Assembly (NCBI GenBank): GCA_951230915.1
Contig: OX579635.1
Location: 124,001-188,000, forward strand
Source: Antitrichia curtipendula
Taxonomy: Eukaryota; Streptophyta; Bryopsida; Hypnales; Leucodontaceae
Direction of reading: 5' to 3'
Length of the DNA: 64,000 bases
The translations under genes were made by a program, and so were the position numbers. Under the pieces are notes generated by a model. It was not told the origin of the DNA and did not search any database. It worked only from the letters and a program-made list of their open reading frames with translations. Each line of letters opens with the position of its first letter. Position 1 is the stretch's first letter. Positions 24,804-38,356 of this stretch are shown here, in pieces.

Positions 24804-27800
24804 GTTTGGATGTGGCCAAGTCAAAATAGCAACCTTGTAATTGTAAATAATATACATAGCTGTTTCTCATTTGGAAAAATCAAGATATAAAAGTATTTGT
24901 TCATTGAATGTCTAGTGAAGGGTTAGCTATAATCCTCTCTTCCTCGAGTAAGATTGGTTGTTTCTTGTGGATGTACTTCGTGACAGAAGAACTTGCAGTA
25001 TAGGAGGAGGTTCGAAAACAGTCCAAGCATTAAGAACCGCCCCTACAAAAGTGCCCAAAACAGTGCACATGGGATGTAGAAATGGAAATGACTTCATGTG
25101 GTGAAAAATTGCCAACCCATGCATGTGATTTTAGGCTATTGAACAGGTGACATGCTTCATCATCATGTGTAATTTTACTCCTAATAAAGACCTGAATTTG
25201 GTGAGATCTGCATAATGACTTTGAAATGTCAAAAAATTGCAAGAAAAATTGCAAGAAACACATTTGAGGTTGAACCTCTTTCTAATAAAATGCTTCTCAA
25301 TCACTCATAACTTCTTGGATTGATGTGAAATTTTAACCACGCAAACTAGACTAGTATACGCAACTTTTCCAGTTTATTAAATTAGAAATGGACATTGTAT
25401 GAAGAAGAAACAAGCCGCCAAAGTTCACTGTAATCCAAAAATGTCGAGATTTTAAACTTCGAATTGCTCCCAAACATTCAAAACCACTTGGATTGACATG
25501 AAAATCTTACCACAACAACTAGACTTCAAGGGAAACATAACCCAACAAATTTTATTGAAAACTAACATTGGATGAAGGAGATACAAGCCCCCGAAGTTGC
25601 AACCATCAAATGCAGTTTTGTGGACTCAAATTGAACCTGTGAGCTTTGATTGGCTTCCAAAATATCAGTACATCTTGTATTGATCTGAAAATTTTACCAC
25701 ACAAACTAGAAAAGAGAATACAAAATTTCCAATAAGTTTTATTGAATTTGGACATTATATGCAAAAGTTACAGCACGTTGAATTTGATTTGAAACTATGA
25801 GAAGAAACCCTGGGGTGTTTAGCGGTTGCAATAAATTCTGATTTACAATTGGGAGTAAATTGAATGGAAACATACAATGGATCATTCTTAGAATCATTGT
25901 TTTCATTTAAAGGCATGATTAGTATCATTCTTAAACTCACTAGTTCCATTCAATGGCATGTTTTGATTGATTACAGTTGCACCTATGAGCATTACTAGGG
26001 ACCTATGCACCTCTGACTTTGAAAATCCATATCTTATTCATTTCAAGTCAGAAAATTAGACTTAAAATTTTCACTATTCCATTCCTCATTTCTCTTTCTT
26101 CCACGAAAATATAAAAAAACTTTGGGTCCACCCATTTTTGTACAGAGGTCTTTTTTCCCTTAGATGAGCGCTTTTTGAACCTTCTACCTTAGTGATTGTG
26201 TGTTTCCATGCATTGAGAAGGCAAATTGTTGTAATATATGGATAAATTTAGTTCATAGTGCATTGGCTTAACTTTGTTTGAAACAAAAAAGTTCACAAAA
26301 GATTTGGAATCATAAAATACCATTTTTAGAACTTGCAACATATAAAGATGTTAGTACATTGACTGCTGACGGATAGTTGGGAAACTGTGCACAAGGTGCT
26401 TGATCATGTTCACGGAGGAAATTCACTTCAAATGGAATTTTTTGACAGATAGGGGCCACACAAAATTTTCATGATACAATGAGTATAGATGTGGATAGAT
26501 AATTTCATATAGATGATAAAAATGGATTTAAGGTAGAAGTATCTATTTGTGATAATTTAAGCATTTCAGCCTATAGGATATAGAAAATTTTGTTGAAAAA
26601 ATTGAGCCTATGTGTGCAAACAAAAGGATGAGGAAGAATGCCAAAAAATTTAAAGATTAAAAATTTTAAAATTTTAATCTCAAGAATGAATATTTTATTC
26701 AATATAAATGTGAATTTTTTAGTTGGACCCATTCTGGTCTTATAGACTTATATATTACGGTTAGCTCTGGCACTTCTCCCTAAGCAAGGAGGGAAGACAA
26801 ATGAGTGGATGAGAAAGTAGAAATAGAGAATATTTTTCAATGAACAATGTATGCAACTATTGTCCATAATAGGTCTCCCTATGAAGTCAAGATGGGGGGG
26901 GCGGGGGGCTATTCAGAATAGTTACTTTTATCATAGTCAAGAAAATCTACAATGAAGGGTGGTTGACTGAAATTGTGTCACTTTACTTATAGTGTATATA
27001 TCAAAAAAATTAAGTATAAATGTAAGAAATTAACCACAAGTGGTAGAAATTGTCACATTTTGCTAAAGAGGGAGGTTTACCTTAGTGGGTTAAATAAACT
27101 GAAAACTACACAACACAAAGATAGAGTTTATAATCCATTTAACTTCAATCTTTGAAGCCATATGTGTTAAACACACCTATAATGAATGGGATTTTTATGA
27201 AATAGTTTCAATGGGGATTTTGAAGTGTTCAATGGTATACTTGTTATGAACTTCTAAAAGTTGGAGGGTGTTTTGGAAGACAAAAAGTCTAAAATTGCCA
27301 ATCTTTTTATGCATTGTCCAAAATTTTAAAAAACAACCTTTTAAAAAAAAAATTCCAACCATATAAAAGTGTATTAAACAAGTAAGGTAATACGTGGAAA
27401 AAATTTCAGCCCATTTGAACACATGGATTGAAAGATTACAACGTCCAAAGTGAGAAGAAAAACTTTTTTTCAATCTTGAAAAATAAGGTCAGCAGACTTC
27501 AAACCTCTCGGAGTAAAATTTTTGTTGTACACAAAAATGAAGATTTTGACCATTCCTAAGTTTACAATATTAGGTTCACTCATGAAAAATTTCAGAAAAG
27601 TCATATAAAGTCTAGCTTATTCTAAATCACTGTACAATGCAAGGAGATTAAGTACATTAGCAATACACTAGTCTTTTTTTTAATGATTTCTTGTGCAATG
27701 AAGAAATGTTTTATTTAAAATTCAAACTGTAAAAAATTAGAAACCAACACTCAAAATATGTGGGAATTTTTGTAAGAAATTTGACTTCAAAGATTGCAAG

Positions 27801-29720
27801 ATAGTAGGCTTGATTGCTTGAAGTGAGAAGAAAATATTTTTTCTTGAAGCTGCCCCAATATAGCTAACAAAGTTTGATTCTTCTTAGAATGTGATTTGAG
27901 GGCTAAATTTTTTTTGATAATTGTATGTCATATTCTATTAGATACAAACATGACAAATTTGATGAGCATTTTTGCAAAAGATGCCCAAATTGTCCTAGCT
28001 GCCAAAAAAGTTAAGGGCAATATGACTTTTGATTCATGCACCTAATTATAAAAAATTATATTTCTAGTAAGAAGGTACATGTTCACACTTTGTGCCAAAT
28101 TTTCATGAACATCCAACCAAAATTGACTTCATAGGAATCTATTTGGATTTTCAATTGTTTGTTCAAAGAACAATAAACCTTTAGGGATTAAAAACTGTCA
28201 CTTGGTCAATGGCACTTGAATTGAATTGATTGTTATTGGTTTCATGATATATCCCCTATACATGTATATAGTAGAGGTAAGGAAAAATTTGTGAAGAAAG
28301 GTAGAGGTGGGAAAAAATTGGACACTTAAATTTTATATGTAAGATATAATAGCCCTAGTTAAAAATCCTTATGAATGAATTTACAAAAAACATAGGCTAT
28401 TGGAAATATGCCCCTTGTATCTTTTTATGTAAAAATATGGTCATCTTAAATTCAATAATTAAGAAAATACCCCCACATCAAATACCCTCTTAAGTCACGT
28501 GTATATCTTACATTACATGGAGTGATCTTCTTGAGTAAAAACACCAGGAACCCAGATAGTGAATTAGTGCAGAATAATGAGCGGCTAGATTTTCTTCTAA
28601 GGAAGCTAAATCATTGACGAACCTAAAAGTTGTAGATATCCCTTCTTGCTTGGTCCATCTAATTGGATAAAAATGTAGGACATTGATGAACTATTGCATG
28701 CCTATGGCAGATGACCCACTGTTTCCAACCACTTAAGCAATTATGCATATTTGGAGTGCAGGTTTTTTGAGTGTCTAATTTGTCTCATCTACAAAAATAG
28801 AATTTGAAAAGATTGCATATATTTCCAGAATTTTCTTACACAAAACATAATTATTATGAATTTTTTAGTAGACGATTCTCTTTGACCTATAATGGTAATA
28901 TAGACCTTTCTATTTCTGACCATAGGCTGATTACAAAATCAACAAAGGTTTGATTGCAATATTGACAGCCTTGTAGCCAATTATTATATGCCACAACTAC
29001 TACTCAAACTGTGCCACAACTTCACGGAAACAAAATTGAAAATAGGAGGGTGGTTGGAAATGGGTCGGCTACCCTAGTCATCAAATCATGTCAAGGTCCT
29101 CATATGCAAAGAAGTGTGCGTCATCACTATCCTACAACTGCAGTATTTGAGGAAAATTTTTCTTTGCAAACGAGGGCCTCTGCTCCTACATTGAATGATT
29201 GGTCATTAGTGCGGATGTCATCGGTGTTGTGTTCTACACCACAATGCCGAGTGAGTCACTTTGTATTCTACAAGCCTCCTGCTTTTGACCACTTGAATGT
29301 CTTGCATCCATCTCATAGTTCAAGGCACCTAAAGAAGACCGCATCATACCAAAACTAAATCAAACAAGGACGCTCAAACCCCAAATCCAACGAGAGGTGA
29401 AGGTGCAAAGAAGAGAGATCCAATAAACCAAAGATTGAAAGCAAAGCAAGCAACCTTCAACCACAAAGAAATTGAGACCCTAAACTTCAAAGAAAAGGAC
29501 ATTCAATCTAATAAAAAACACTAACGAAAATGAGTTTTTTTTTTACTACAAAGAGCAACTAGTTTTTGGAGTGCATTGGACATTTGTGACTAGTGAGAAT
29601 TTGAAGGTCTTAGTCACCATGGATAAGTCTTTTAGTTGTATCATAATTGCAATGCAAACATTACAAGAGAACTGGACCCTCACAATGGTTGTGAGAGTTC
29701 TCACTATTTCACTCACTACT

Positions 29721-30056
29721 CTAGCTTGCCTGTCTTAAAACACTGGGTGTCCACATAGGCATTGAGGCGAGTGAATGGGCTTTGAGTCGGCTTTGAGTGG
29801 TCCATGGCGTGTGCTGGTGTTTGGCTATGATGACCGGCCGAACGTTTTTGTTTGCTGTGTCCTTGAGATCACTCAAAGCGTGACACGTTGATGGTTGTTG
29901 CCCGTTAGATGTACAAGCGCATCTGTACAATTCTTCAAGATCGAGTTCCCTCCAGCTTTCGAACTCGTTTCCTTCATCAGTAAGTAGACATGTTTGTCCC
30001 TCGCGCCACTCAGGTGAAGTTAACCCTCCGATGAGCCAAGTCCGCTCTTCTGTCAA
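29721..30056 (-). CDS. Hypothetical protein, 111 codons, partner copy
   Basis: Same as 17479-17814. The left border of the 24.6-kb tandem unit (29778) lies inside this frame, which is why the third copy at 54380-54676 diverges at its C-terminus. Confidence 0.3.
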   Translation of the reverse strand: MTEERTWLIGGLTSPEWREGQTCLLTDEGNEFESWRELDLEELYRCACTSNGQQPSTCHALSDLKDTANKNVRPVIIAKHQHTPWTTQSRLKAHSLASMPMWTPSVLRQAS

Positions 30057-30375
30057 TTGTGAGAAGAATTGAATGAGATGAGCTCTGAAGTGCAGGAGGA
30101 ATGAAGAGTGGAATTTTGCAATGCGAGGCTTGTATGAGTATAATAGATTGAAGGGTTCTGATTTTAGTTGTGTGTCTTAGAATGAGGCCCCGATCAAGTA
30201 TCCAAGCTGTGATTCTCTACATTGAAGGTGAAGCAAGGGACTGGGTTCCAACTCAGTTTGAGATAAATTCTTGGGTTATTCTTACGCCTGGAAGAAGAGG
30301 AGGGCAAGCACGAGATGCAATCAGGCATGGAGGCAATGCAATTGAGGGTGCTTATAAGGCCAATTTTTTTTGCAG

Positions 30376-31841
30376 TTTCGCTTCAGTTCAAGCTCAAATG
30401 TTGTCTCTGAAGTTAAAGTCCAGCATGCCTACATGTACAGGCAGCTTGAGCTCGATCCGCAAGCTCCATTGCCAATGGGAGGTGCAAATTGTAAGTTCAA
30501 TCTCTGCTAATGTCAATTATATCAAACATTATTCTGTTGCAAATTGATGGTATTCATTACAAAGTTTTTGAGAATACAACCTCGATGCTATTTTATAAAG
30601 TAAGGTTTTGCAAGGACGGGCCATGCATGTACAAGTGGCTCCAAAACCGGCCAAAGCCATGCATCAGAGAGACGTGATTTCAATCTCTGCCTCAGAATTG
30701 AGCTTATTAGGACGTCCTTAAGGTTTCTTGTAATTTGAGGATAGTAGTCAGTCATGCATTGCACTGGGATTTGCAATTTGAAGCTTTGGCAAACTATACT
30801 GTAATTTTGGAGTGTTGAATAAATTATTAATATATTGTTGATAATTTTGGACAGATCTATATCTTTCGGAGTATATCGATTGGATCGATGCAAAAAACTT
30901 GCTGGGCATAATTACAGTAGTTCATGCAGAGGTAGGCGAACCTTATCGAGGGGGCCGTAGCCATAGAGAACTCATGCGTGATAGTTTGTTCTTTTACAAC
31001 TCATTCTACTATCCTAGAACAGGTAACCAGACACATGGCCATCTTGAGCCAATACCATTACTGAACTTCAACGATCCACTTTAGCCGCTCCCCGACATGG
31101 CAACCACCGAGTCTTTTAGAACAAAACTGAGATTAGATTTCATAACGTCAATGAAACCCACAACAGGCAGCCGTCAAACACACTTACAATGGTTTATGCC
31201 TGTAATGGTGATGGTTGATCTTTTCTCGTGTGCTGAGAGTATTCATCAAACGAATACTTTCTTTGTTTTCAAAAACGTGACAGGGAAGTTGATGTCATCC
31301 CTAATGGACGAAGGCTGGGATAGTAAAATCACTATAGGCGCCGATGTTATTAAATGTGAAGTGGACTGGAGTTCACTTATTTTCAGATTCCACATTGGTA
31401 GGTCTACGTTGTATACAAATTTCCAGTTCAATTGTCAGTGTCTCCAGCCTAACAACCAGTGGCAACAAATAGATCAAATTGGTCCTATGGATGTTGTATT
31501 CATAACATGTGAATATGGAGATCGGCAAATTGAGATTGAAGTGGGGAGAAACTGGCTATTGTCAAATGTGCGGCAAGAGATAACCATCACATTGGGCACA
31601 AATTACCCAACAGATTTCCGTATGTGGATTGTTCAAGATGGCCAAGCACCCTCAAAGGTGAGAACTTGATTTTTTATACTGCATAATTTCAGTTAACTTT
31701 GAATCCTCCTAGGCTTGCCACTTAATTTTTCTTCCTACTGTTTCAGTTTTTTCTAAAACTCTTCTGGTTGTTGTTCTGTTGCAGGTTAGCTCAAATGAAT
31801 TACATGTTTTGGATTGGGTTTCATTTGTTGTGTTTTTGTGA
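30376..31841 (+). CDS. Uncharacterised spliced gene (partner copy)
   Basis: Same as the gene at 18134-19599: ATG 31097, donor after 31657, acceptor before 31785, stop ending 31841. It probably represents the same locus as the first copy. It lies near the left end of the tandem unit, so its true paralogue is the copy at 54996-56461. Confidence 0.5.
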
Positions 31842-33049
31842 TACACAAGTCTTGCATATCCTGCTTCCTCCGAGGGCTGTGTCTACTTTGCTCTGTAACT
31901 CGTGACACAGGTCTTCCGAACCCTGTTGTCTTTCGAATCTGCATCTCAGATGTAATGACCACCTCGTACTCAGGATAAATGATGTGGCCTTGTAAGCTGC
32001 GTGCAAAAACGTTGCCCTCTCGAAATGTTTTGCTAAGTTGCCTCTGTGGCACATCAAATTGTTTCTAAATAGTCAGTTGCATGTGACAGGTGAATCAACG
32101 TAATGAAAAAAAATTTCACAGTTGCTGATCATGTCCTACCACTGAAACGGATTCGAATTCTCTCAAGTTAATTGACGTCAGGTAAGACCCTCAACTTTGA
32201 TCAAAAGTTTAGTCTTAAAAATCTCTTGCAGGTTCATCAAAGTCTGAAGTTGGATGGTCTCAGCTATTTAGATTTAGTTGCTGTTTCTTTTCTGCAAATC
32301 AATAATGCGGTACCAGTGGTATAATCCAGCATTGTTATCCTGGAAATCAGGACCGATAGCAACGAGCGCAGAAAATGGCAACAGCAAGCGCAGTTGTAGT
32401 AAGAAGCCAGGAACATTGATAGGGAGGATAGTGGCATCGACATACATCTTAAAGATCTTTTAGGGTATAGAGACCAAATCTGATGAGAAGTTATTAGATT
32501 GGAAATTGGCAAATGACACTAAGCAACTTGGGTAGGCACTGCACAAATCTCTGATTAGTTCAATGAGATTCTAAATTGAAATACCGAATTCATTTTGTGA
32601 AAAACTCAAAACTGCTGGAACTGAATGCTGGAACTGAATTCATTATGTTAATGTTGTTGCAAACAACTTGATACAGTACACCTGCTGTTACTAATACTAG
32701 GGGTTTCCCTTCTTCGCCTTCTCATTGATCTATAAGCTTCCGCAGTATATAGTTCTGCAGGGTATCTCTAGCGTCATTGGAGTTTAAACTGAGTATATTC
32801 ATCTGGAAAGGAATGTAAAAAGGCCCTATATGATGGTTGAGTTGAACGACAAAGTAATGATAAATAACCTCTTAAGCATAGTTCAAGCAGAAACTTGGAT
32901 CGATCTAATACCTAGTTCTCAAAGCCTGAAGTTGCTTTATATTCCTCAAGGTCTGCCGCTGCTTGGTGTTCATCAGAATTTGTTGCAGGTTGATCTATTG
33001 CTTGTGGATCTTCACTCAAATTTTCAGAGTTGGGAACCCAACGTGATCC

Positions 33050-33334
33050 TTAACGAGTACAAGTAGCTCGCCATGCTGCATGATGAGCAGCAGCACTGGA
33101 GGATATTGATCGCTCCCGCCTCGCTTGTATAGCAGCATCCCCAGTCAAGTCAAGAAACTCGTCACTATCGTGTAAGCTTTTATTTCTGAAACGATGCTGA
33201 ATTATGCGGTACCAGTGTTCATAAACCTGTAGTAGTGGACTCTTTTGAAATTTGCCTCCTGCATGTTGAGTATGCCGGTGATAGGCTGCCTTTGCCGCAT
33301 GGTGAGATTTCTCCATGCCTTGGCATGACCACAC
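33050..33334 (-). CDS. Hypothetical basic protein, 94 codons
   Basis: Begins at ATG 33334 and reads through SHHAAKAAYHRHTQHAGGKF, then LLQVYEHWYRIIQHRF and a Ser/Ala/Arg-rich tail. The composition is protein-like, rich in His, Arg and aromatics, but no family is recognised. It might be one exon of a longer gene. The tandem copy at 57670-57954 differs by Arg to Cys in the EHWYRI segment. It straddles the edge of the 12-kb block (33126), so the first copy of the block is cut inside it. Confidence 0.35.
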   Translation of the reverse strand: MWSCQGMEKSHHAAKAAYHRHTQHAGGKFQKSPLLQVYEHWYRIIQHRFRNKSLHDSDEFLDLTGDAAIQARRERSISSSAAAHHAAWRATCTR

Positions 33335-33805
33335 GGCTAGGAATCCGTATTCATTGACAAACCAACATGCATGTCGAACTATAACATGCTGTTACAGTTT
33401 CAACACAAGTGGTCAAATTCATGAAGAAATCGGTAAGAAAATTGCAAACCAAAGCATGTCTTAATACTTTATTTTCATGCAGTTGATGATAAACGAGGAT
33501 CTAGGATATATCTCTTGGCCTCGATATTTGATTCTGAGATAAACAGACCACAAGGTTTAGACGTTACAATGACAAAAAAGAGAGATGACCTAAGCTCTAA
33601 TATGCAGTCAGGAACAGAAACCTTAGTAACGAGTCTATACAACACATACAGGTTAAGGACAGGAAAAACAAAAAATTTCACCTCTGGTGCTCTAGAATGC
33701 GACTCAGAAGAACGAACTTCACACCGACCATACGTAGCCCATGGTGGCGCATCCGACCAAACCCTAAATTCAACCACTAAATTGCCTACAATCTCAGCCA
33801 GAGCT

Positions 33806-34953
33806 TCAGAGCGAATTCTGAACAATGCCAAACATTTCGACGAACGACATCACACCGTTCTCCCTGAACAACAGATTCACGAATGCTAAATCTACCCAAA
33901 CATCATCCCTATGCCATTCAAAATCCACGAAACCAAATTCCTATTTTCACCCAATCCAGCCTCAATCCGGCCAAGCGAATTCAAAACCATAATCTCACCA
34001 CGAGGAACGAGAGCCCCGTTCACGTGAAATGGGAACAAAAGGAGCTCATCACTGTGCGAATATCCTAAAGAAACCGGAAACCATTCAACTGGATTCTCAG
34101 GCGTAGAACTAACTAACCTTCACGTTGAAACCTTATATTCGGTGAAGAATTTTGCAGGTAGGCTCCTTGTCTTCTGCAACTCCACAACTCTCTCCGGAGG
34201 CATTCCAAAACAGGTATTAAAAAGACAAAGGATAGAGTTCTGTGAAGAGAAGTCTGGCAAACGCTTTAGAGCAAATGCCAATTGCACAGGCCTAAAGCTG
34301 TGACAGCTGTGCCTGCTAAAACTAACTGACAATGACCGTAACTTCTTCACCGTGCTAAGAAGGGTCGCATCAATTTTGATATGGGCTCCAAAAACCTGGA
34401 AAGACCCTCCTGTGTTTGAGAAAGCCACGGCACCACTGCCTTCGAGCCAGCTATGTCGGTCCTTGGCATCTAAGATATCCACCCCTGCACAATGGTAGAA
34501 GCGGTTGACAACGAAATCTGCAAAAGCCCTTCCACAAACAGAATATCCTTGGTCGACAATCAACGCCGCTGCAACACGTTCGCCTTCCAAGTCAGCCACC
34601 CTTTTCTTCAACTTGGCGGTCTCGGTCTTCGACTCGGCGGTCTTGGACTCCAATCGTTGCTCTAATCGTTGTACCATCGCCAACAGGTTTTGACTGTCAT
34701 CCTGCACCTCAGCCAGAAGCGAGGCAGGAGAATCAACGTCGTCAATGCCACTCACCACTACTCCTAGTTTCCGTAACTTGGAATTAGGGTCCAGCGACAC
34801 CAAGCCCCTGACCTGCGCGGTGGTCATTTTCTCGACAGATCCTAGAGTCTGATCTCGGGCGAAACGTAGACACCGATGTTTCTTGGTACTAGGGATATTT
34901 TTCCTCTTCGCTCCAAGTTCGAATTTGACTCGTTTTCGCTTACTGGAATCCAT
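33806..34953 (-). CDS. Two-exon basic coiled-coil protein, about 318 aa, family unknown
   Basis: Exon 1 runs from ATG 34953 to 34132 (274 codons). A 191-base intron (GTTTCA donor, AAAATAG acceptor) follows, then exon 2, 33940-33806, with TGA at 33806-33808. Both splice ends are phase 0 and the junction reads TEYK-EFGF. Without the intron, the frame meets a TGA just after the donor. The N-terminus has a nuclear-type basic cluster (KRKRVKF, AKRKNIPSTKKHR). Residues of roughly 85-125 form a coiled coil (LLAMVQRLEQRLESKTAESK). The rest is globular with a hydrophobic C-terminus (DDVWVDLAFVNLLFRENG). I recognise no family. The tandem paralogue at 58426-59573 keeps the whole structure with about two amino-acid changes, consistent with a real gene. 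Confidence 0.6.
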
Positions 34954-35700
34954 AGCAAAAAATTCTCTTTCACGCGTCGGTAAGGGGGAAAAGAAAATTG
35001 TGTAAAGACCTTTCCAGCTTGCCAGATTTCAAACGCCACTTGAAACTAAAGGCGCTAATCAACTTCAGCACGTAGCAGCCGCAATCGTGAAAGGAAAAAC
35101 TACCAATAGAACGTGACTCCGAAATGCTACATCAAAGCGTAACAATTACTTCTCTTCAAGACAAATCCACTGCGTCGTCTAATCAAACGCTAGCCATTAA
35201 GAACCCATCACCAGCTGCAAAGCAATACAGGAAATTAAAACGCAAAGTAAATGCAAAGATACTCCCTCTTCGCAAAGCCCGCCTCCCAATCGTGAGCACC
35301 AAAACCCCTAAGACTTAAGACTGTTCCAGAACCTTACAAATTCAGCAATTCAAGGTGCAACGCGAGATGTAAACACCCTAATGGATCTTCCACAACGTAA
35401 CGATACTCAGGAGTACGAGAACCGCAAGCAAAGTCCCAAAAGAAAGTGCCCTCCAAAACCCTAAAATCTAGCCACGCGACAAACCCTGATTGCACCCAAA
35501 AAGCAATGAAAATAGAAAAACAAAGATTGAAAACAAAGTAATCCGAAGCTCTATGGCCATCCAGCCAAGCCCAGGAACAGATTGATGGCACCTCGCGTTT
35601 GTGACGGAGCTTACAAAGGAGCGAGGGCGAGGAGCGATAAAGCGAAACAATATTGCGAGTACAGGTAACGAAATTCTATTTATTTACAATATTGTATCGC
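34954..35700. promoter_or_regulatory. Probable promoter and 5' region of the coiled-coil gene
   Basis: Upstream of ATG 34953 the sequence is richer in C and A on the plus strand, with small frames on both strands but no coherent gene. Minus-strand transcription of the 318-aa gene should start somewhere here. The tandem copy (59574-60320) has an extra in-frame ATG eight codons upstream, created by a G to A change near 59597. Confidence 0.35.
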
Positions 35701-37733
35701 TTTTTCTTTTTCTTTTTTTAAGGAAAGCAGAGCACTTACTATAAATAAATAGAACAATACTGCGACTACATGATAACAATTTTATTTTTTTAAACTTTAC
35801 AAAGATGAAAGTACATGTCTTCTTTTACTTTACAAATTTTTTAGATTTTTTTGTGAAAAATTGATTTTTTTTAGAATTATTGAAGAGAAAGTGAATAAAA
35901 ATCATAACAAATAGAAAATTATCTCAAAAAATTTGAAAAGTTCACCCTGTGTATATTATAGTGAAGAAAATTGCAATGTAAACTCAATTTCTGTATCATT
36001 CTGTAATATTTTTTGGATTTTGACCACATAGATAAAAAAATTTATCATATTGCCTAATATCTTCTCTTTGGCTGCAAATTTCAAATAAGTTGAAATAACC
36101 ATATTTTATAATACATCAAAGTTGGTCTCTGACTCCTCTCAATGTACTTAAGCCTAGGTGCTCATTAAAATTATCATAAAAGTCATGAAATGTCACCCTC
36201 CATTTGGTCCAATCACCCTGATCACTTCTGGTCCTCTCCGTAGATTGGATCAACTCTTCTCTATTGACATATTCACATTGATCCTGGTTCTCTCCTTTGG
36301 CCAAATCAGATTCTATCAATTGATCATTTCAACTCTTTGCTATTGATTCTCACAATCGATCCAAGCTCACCATGGCTTGGTCCTCTCGACCAGCCAGATC
36401 AACAAATCTCACTATTGATCCTTCACTTTGATCCTGGTAATCTCTAATAGATTGGAATCACTCTCAATTGATATACACAATTTTCACATTCAATTCACAA
36501 TCAACTCACATTCAATTTATTTCAATTCAACTTCCAGTTCTCACAATAGATCTCTCTGATCATGCAAAGCTTCACTACTCACAATATCAATTCACACAAA
36601 TTCATCCACAAACTTCCAATTGAAGTTTACAATGACACCAGAACATTTACAAGCAATAGCAAAAGCAATTTATACCAACACAATTGATTACACACTCGCT
36701 TCTCCCATGGCTTCACCGACCGCAAGCGGGAGTTTTGGCTCACTTCAAACTAAAGAAAAATATTGATATTTTTCCATAGATACACATCTTCTTCCTATCA
36801 GTTCACCAATCGGCAATACCTTTATAGATCTCTCCTATATACCCTATGGAAACCAAGAGTTATAGCGATTCACTAAAATGGTATATTTACACTGTTTCTA
36901 CTATTCTTACTATAGAAAATTGAAAGATATTCATAAAATTTCTACTATAGCAAAACTGTCACCAAATAGTGTGACTACAATTACCATAAATCAATCTTGT
37001 TCGGAATTACTATATTAAGTTAGGTCGACTCTTTGAAGTGTGAATGTAGGTAACTAGACAATTATTCTTTGTATTAGCTAATATAATTTGGAGTAGAACA
37101 ATTCAACAAAGGAGTGAAAACCTAAGCAATTATGATAGGAAGAGGTAAGACAACCTAAGTATATAATTGATTGTGTTTTCATTTCTTTACAAACTTGTGG
37201 TAATTACTTGCCTCTTTGCTAATTTATACTTATGATTTCCCTTAGAACATATTTTAGCTTGAGCATTTACTTATTTATATTTTTGCTAGTGATTGGCATT
37301 GATATAGTCTTGTTTGAGTGAATTGCCAAAAATTGTCAAAATACTGTGTATGTGTGCGAAAGAGGCCAAGAATTGGCAAATTGAGTGGTGTGTATGACAT
37401 AGAATAAATCAATGATTGGCAATTTGGCACTACCGGTTGTGAAAACAACTAGACTTGCAGCATAAACTATTTGGTAGTGAAAGTGACTTTTTTGTTATTT
37501 TTAGTGCAACAATTTTTGTTGCAATCCATGAGGTAGTGAGTGGCAATTTATGACTAAAATTGAATAGACAATGTATAATTTAAGTACAATAATAACACAT
37601 TGATTATAAGAGAGCTTGAAAATTAAACTTACTAGGCTGTGACAATTAAAATTCTCGTTAAAATATAACAAGCAGGTTCTAGTTTTGTAAATTTATTATT
37701 TAAAACTGATAAACTGACCAAGTAAAGCTTGTA
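35701..37733. other. AT-rich DNA without recognised genes
   Basis: Includes a stretch (36100-36620) with many GATC and TGATC words in varying context, which gives a charged 67-codon minus-strand frame at 36116-36319 without motif support. An inverted pair of TTCTATTTATTTA-like blocks flanks a pyrimidine tract at 35670-35760. Nothing else was identified. The tandem copy is at 60321-62353. Confidence 0.4.
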
Positions 37734-38053
37734 CATTACAAAAAAATGGGACCCCAATAAGACCTTGACTTTGGGGGGCCTTAGCCATGGGAACCCAATT
37801 CCTAATAAAATCATGCGTAGGATAACGTCCATTGGTGCCATGTTAGCTTTTTTATTTTTAAAATTAAAAAAAAAATCAAAATCAAAATGAAAAAAAAGTT
37901 TTCTTTTTCTCTAATTTTTTTTGTTTTAAAGAATTTTTTTGATTAATTTTTTTGGCAACTAGCAAAAGTTGGTTCCCCACATTGGAAACAAAAAAAATGG
38001 AGGGCTAAATTTGTTTATAAAGGCCTTATTAGGGCTCTAGATTTTTCCTAATG
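37734..38053. mobile_element. CACTA-like MITE (320 bp)
   Basis: The left end starts CATTACAAAAAAATGGGACC and the right end reversed starts CATTAGGAAAAATCTAGAGC. CCTAATAAGGCC-like blocks follow on both sides. The TIRs are about 35 bp and imperfect. No coding content. The tandem copy at 62354-62674 has one extra A in the poly-A run. Confidence 0.5.
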
Positions 38054-38356
38054 TGTGAAATCAATCAGATTGTTTTACTTGTTGTGTGTGTATTTTAATT
38101 AGTTTTGAGTATTTTAATCACTTTTGAAGTTAAGGTGTGGCATTCTTGCAACTAAAAACTAGTTGTCATTCACGTAGGAGGCTTAGAACTAGACCATCGA
38201 AGGGTTGAAACTAAATTTTGGGGAGGTTGAACTTTTTGAAATAATTTTCAATAAATTTTACTTGAAAGGCAAGAGGAATTGGCATCTAACCAAGTTGTTT
38301 CATATTTTTTGGAGCTTTATGGAATTAGTTATGTAATTTTGAAGTGGAAGAGCCAT

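Larger units (their letters stand above)
21085..33126 (+). repeat. 12,042-bp block, copy 2 (probable contig overlap)
   Basis: Same sequence as 8843-20884 at offset +12,242. Unlike copy 1 it continues without interruption into unique sequence at 33127, where the minus-strand reading frame starting at 33334 is intact. This is therefore the copy with natural right-hand context; copy 1 has the natural left-hand context. Confidence 0.9.

Noticed and set aside
8843..33126. A genuine 12-kb tandem duplication
   Set aside because: Exact abutment to the gap on both sides and apparent lack of any difference make contig overlap far more likely; kept as an assembly finding.
36100..36620. GATC-rich stretch with a 67-codon charged frame
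   Set aside because: The word repetition biases the translation; no motif, splice or start context supports a gene.
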